From Cyanobacteria bacterium RUI128 (GTDB taxonomy: Bacteria > Cyanobacteriota > Vampirovibrionia > Gastranaerophilales > Gastranaerophilaceae), in the NCBI GenBank assembly GCA_024695725.1, contig JAILHQ010000038.1, positions 1 through 7,362 on the forward strand: a stretch of 7,362 nt of DNA. The letters run 5' to 3'. Below, piece after piece: positions 5,271 to 7,362 of this stretch; position 1 is the stretch's first letter, and every line of letters begins with the position of its first letter. Both the position numbers and the translations under genes were made by a program. The notes beneath the pieces were generated by a model. That model ran no database searches and had not been told where the DNA came from. It worked only from the letters and a program-made list of their open reading frames with translations.

Positions 5271-6506
5271 ATGGCTAATATTATAAAAGTACAAAAAGGA
5301 ACAAAAGATATTCTGCCGCAGGAAATGGCATTGTGGCACAAGATGGAAGATAAGGCACGCTGGATATTCTCCCGTGCAGGTTATGGTGAAGTCCGCACCC
5401 CTATTTTTGAGGCAACCGAGTTGTTTGCCCGCGGGGTTGGGGATACAACTGATATTGTAAATAAAGAAATGTATACTTTTGAAAAAAGTGAAAGAAGTCT
5501 TACACTTCGCCCTGAAAATACTGCAGGGGTTGTTCGTTCATTTATTGAAAACGGGATGCACAGATTATCGGCACCGGTAAAACTGTGGTATAAAGGCCCG
5601 ATGTTCAGATATGAACGTCCTCAGGCAGGACGTCAAAGACAGTTTCATCAGGTCGGTGTCGAGATGTTTGGGATAAAAGATGCTACAGCTGATGCAGAAG
5701 TTATTGAATTGGCTATATCCTATTTAAAGGCTTTAGGGCTTAACGATTTAGATGTGGAAATAAATTCACTTGGTTGTCCGGAGTGCAGAGAAAATTTCAA
5801 AAATCAGTTAAGAGAGGTTTTGAAACCGTATTTTAATGAATTATGCGAGGACTGTCAAACAAGATATGATAAAAACCCTCTCAGATTGTTAGACTGTAAG
5901 GTGGATAGTTGTAAGGCTATTTTTGATAAACCTGAAGTAAAAGCGGTTATTCAAGGTGATTTTATCTGTGAAGAATGTGCAAATCACTTTGATGAACTGA
6001 AATCATACTTAGATGCACTGGGTATAAAGTATTCAGTAAACAAACTGCTTGTAAGAGGGTTAGATTACTATAACAGAACAGTTTTTGAGATAAAGTCCAA
6101 TAATTTAGGCTCACAGAATGCAGTATGCGGTGGCGGACGTTATGACAGTCTTGTTAAGAACTTAGGCGGCGAGGATACTCCTGCTATCGGGTTTGCAATG
6201 GGTATGGAACGTCTGTATTCCCTGATGGGACAGGAAGATGCTCAAAAACTTGATGCTTTTGTTGTTTCTACCGATAGAACGGAAGCGCTAAAACTTGTCA
6301 AATACCTCAGGGATGGCGGTATAAGGACTGATTTTGATTTCTCGGGTAAGAAGTTTACAAAGCAGATGGAAAAAGCATCTAAAGTAGCAAATTTTGCAGT
6401 TATCTTGGGTGATGATGAGATATCTTCTAATAAAGTATCAATTAAGAACCTGATTACTTCTGAACAAATAACTGTTCCTAGAGATGAAGTGTTAGATAAT
6501 TTATAA
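5271..6506 (+). CDS. hisS: Histidyl-tRNA synthetase
   Basis: Class II aminoacyl-tRNA synthetase charging tRNA-His with histidine; cytoplasmic dimer in this family. 411 residues, close to the usual 420. Landmarks: QKGTKDILP (8-16), motif 1 around YGEVRTPIFE (38-47), TLRPE (78-82), motif 2 FRYERPQAGRQRQFHQ (112-127), the histidine-specific RGLDYYNRTVFE (262-273, Arg262 being the catalytic arginine), CGGGRYD (286-292), motif 3 IGFAMGMERL (306-315) and a C-terminal anticodon-binding domain (about 328-411). The region between motif 2 and the HisA motif carries four Cys pairs: C169/C172, C192/C195, C209/C214 and C233/C236. I remember this pattern from clostridial-type HisRS; it suggests metal binding. 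The ATG at 5271 gives the standard N-terminus and lies just after a perfect -10 box with no Shine-Dalgarno. It stands alone between two terminators, with no aspS partner beside it. Confidence 0.98.
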   Translation: MANIIKVQKGTKDILPQEMALWHKMEDKARWIFSRAGYGEVRTPIFEATELFARGVGDTTDIVNKEMYTFEKSERSLTLRPENTAGVVRSFIENGMHRLSAPVKLWYKGPMFRYERPQAGRQRQFHQVGVEMFGIKDATADAEVIELAISYLKALGLNDLDVEINSLGCPECRENFKNQLREVLKPYFNELCEDCQTRYDKNPLRLLDCKVDSCKAIFDKPEVKAVIQGDFICEECANHFDELKSYLDALGIKYSVNKLLVRGLDYYNRTVFEIKSNNLGSQNAVCGGGRYDSLVKNLGGEDTPAIGFAMGMERLYSLMGQEDAQKLDAFVVSTDRTEALKLVKYLRDGGIRTDFDFSGKKFTKQMEKASKVANFAVILGDDEISSNKVSIKNLITSEQITVPRDEVLDNL

Positions 6507-6519
6507 AAACATGTACAAC

Positions 6520-6551
6520 AAAAAAGACACTCCGCAAGGAGTGTCTTTTTT
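6520..6551. terminator. Bidirectional intrinsic terminator between hisS and the transporter gene
   Basis: A perfect inverted repeat: AAAAAAGACACTCC, loop GCAA, GGAGTGTCTTTTTT. The GC-containing stem has 8 pairs and is flanked by A6 and T6, giving a T-run on both strands. It begins 13 bases after the hisS stop and lies 12 bases beyond the stop of the convergent transporter gene, so it can end both transcripts. Confidence 0.95.
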
Positions 6552-6563
6552 GCTTTTATGAAA

Positions 6564-7362
6564 TTAGTGTAAAAATCTTAACCAGATATATACCGATGAA
6601 AGTGCCAATGAAATAACCATACAGCCGAAACCGTATTTGAGATATTTCATGAACTCTATTGTGTATCCTTTTGCAGCTGATGTTTCGGATACGATAACAT
6701 TTGCTGCTGCACCGATAATAGTCATATTACCACCTAAGCAGGCACCTAATGATAAGCACCACCATAATGGAAGAGCAAATGCTTGTCCTTTAACTGCAGC
6801 GATTTCTGCAATCATAGGTGTCATAGTTGCAGTATATGGTATGTTGTCTATAATACCTGACAGAATGCCTGAACCCCAAAGGATAACAAGTGATGCCAGT
6901 GACTGTGAACCGTGCGTAACATCAATAAGCCACTTTGCCATAAGCTCAATCCCTCCGGCTTTTTCAAATCCACCGATTATGACAAACAAACCGATGAAGA
7001 AGAATATTGTACTCCATTCAACATCTGTCAGGATATCTGTTGGTTTTTCAAATAATAACAAGAAACTTGCCCCTGCCATTGCGCAGACACTTGTTTGGAT
7101 ATGAGTTATATCGTGAGTAATAAAACCGAGAATGACAAGTGATAATACGACTAATGAACGTATAAGTAGTCCTTTGTCTTTAATTGTTCCGCTATTATCC
7201 AAGTTCGCAATATCTGCCATTCTTTCAGGTGTTGTAACTAATTTTTTTCTGAATATAAATGCAAGTATTGATACGACAACCATTAATATTACCGCAACGA
7301 TTCCTGTTAATTCATAAATAAAGTCCATAAATGATAAGCCGGCTGCACTGCCAATTATGATA
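6564..7362 (-). CDS. ArsB/NhaD-type (ion transporter superfamily) membrane permease, N-terminal part outside the window
   Basis: The C-terminal half or more of a polytopic inner-membrane transporter. The frame runs to the right edge, and the residues before the Met at 7328 read IIIGSAAGLSF, which matches the (GDPPN)I-IGSAAGLSF stretch of ArsB/NhaD/P-protein permeases; that Met is therefore internal and the gene continues beyond 7362. About 265 residues are visible. Numbering from the 7328 Met, hydrophobic segments lie at about 5-26, 55-73, 78-93, 105-120, 142-161, 184-213 and 229-252. Family landmarks are SGIIDNIPYTATMTPMI (157-173) and SLGACLGGNMTIIGAAANVIV (193-213). A hydrophilic loop at 27-54 is typical of the central cytoplasmic loop. 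Substrate cannot be read from sequence: relatives move arsenite, Na+/H+ or organic anions. It ends at TAA 6564-6566, convergent with hisS and sharing its terminator. Confidence 0.9.
   Translation of the reverse strand, partial: IIIGSAAGLSFMDFIYELTGIVAVILMVVVSILAFIFRKKLVTTPERMADIANLDNSGTIKDKGLLIRSLVVLSLVILGFITHDITHIQTSVCAMAGASFLLLFEKPTDILTDVEWSTIFFFIGLFVIIGGFEKAGGIELMAKWLIDVTHGSQSLASLVILWGSGILSGIIDNIPYTATMTPMIAEIAAVKGQAFALPLWWCLSLGACLGGNMTIIGAAANVIVSETSAAKGYTIEFMKYLKYGFGCMVISLALSSVYIWLRFLH

Noticed and set aside
5155..5341. Minus-strand frame 5159-5341 overlapping the hisS start
   Set aside because: It runs antisense over the hisS start, the terminator and the promoter region, with no ribosome-binding site or recognisable protein.
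6637..7104. Plus-strand open frame of 155 codons opposite the transporter gene
   Set aside because: It is the antisense shadow of a clear ArsB/NhaD-family gene, lacks a ribosome-binding site, and its composition mirrors the membrane segments.

Overview
The window looks like an ordinary chromosomal stretch of an AT-rich bacterium. The best guess is a gut-type Gastranaerophilales (Melainabacteria/Vampirovibrionia) genome. The clues are the N-terminus MGLSSSQARLLNLTAR of the protein at 4520-5122, a small secreted protein with an AWDGQK..TNKQFEETMDAL segment, and clostridial/cyanobacterial-looking housekeeping enzymes. This placement comes from remembered protein style, not from a database search. 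No phage, transposon, CRISPR or tRNA signature is visible.

Layout. 1-1177 (+) is the 3' part of a long helical protein of unknown function whose start lies before the window; an intrinsic terminator at 1202-1235 ends it. 1318-1908 (+) is a small exported protein of unknown function. It converges, across only 16 bases, on a minus-strand threonine-pathway operon: hom (homoserine dehydrogenase, 4319-3060) followed by thrC (threonine synthase, 2983-1925). A 200-base divergent region (4320-4519) separates hom from a second helical protein (4520-5122, +). A terminator at 5212-5238 follows, then hisS (histidyl-tRNA synthetase, 5271-6506, +). A perfect bidirectional terminator (6520-6551) separates hisS from a convergent, edge-truncated minus-strand ArsB/NhaD-type membrane transporter (6564-7362).

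How the genes fit together. hom and thrC catalyse the first committed and last steps of threonine synthesis from aspartate semialdehyde; homoserine kinase (thrB), needed between them, is not in the window. hisS is a stand-alone translation gene. The two helical proteins (1-1177 and 4520-5122) share an architecture of helical ends around Thr/Gly/Asp-rich, probably beta, inserts, and may be extracellular or structural proteins, but no function can be assigned.

The most distinctive signals are non-coding. A GGGGTAAAT element occurs in all three gaps of the hom-thrC operon, with a 12-base companion, GTAAATATATAA, in both leaders. The hom-thrC gap can fold in two mutually exclusive ways. The genes at 1318 and 5271 have a -10-like box almost touching the ATG and no Shine-Dalgarno sequence, which suggests leaderless mRNAs. 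No gap exceeds 300 bases.
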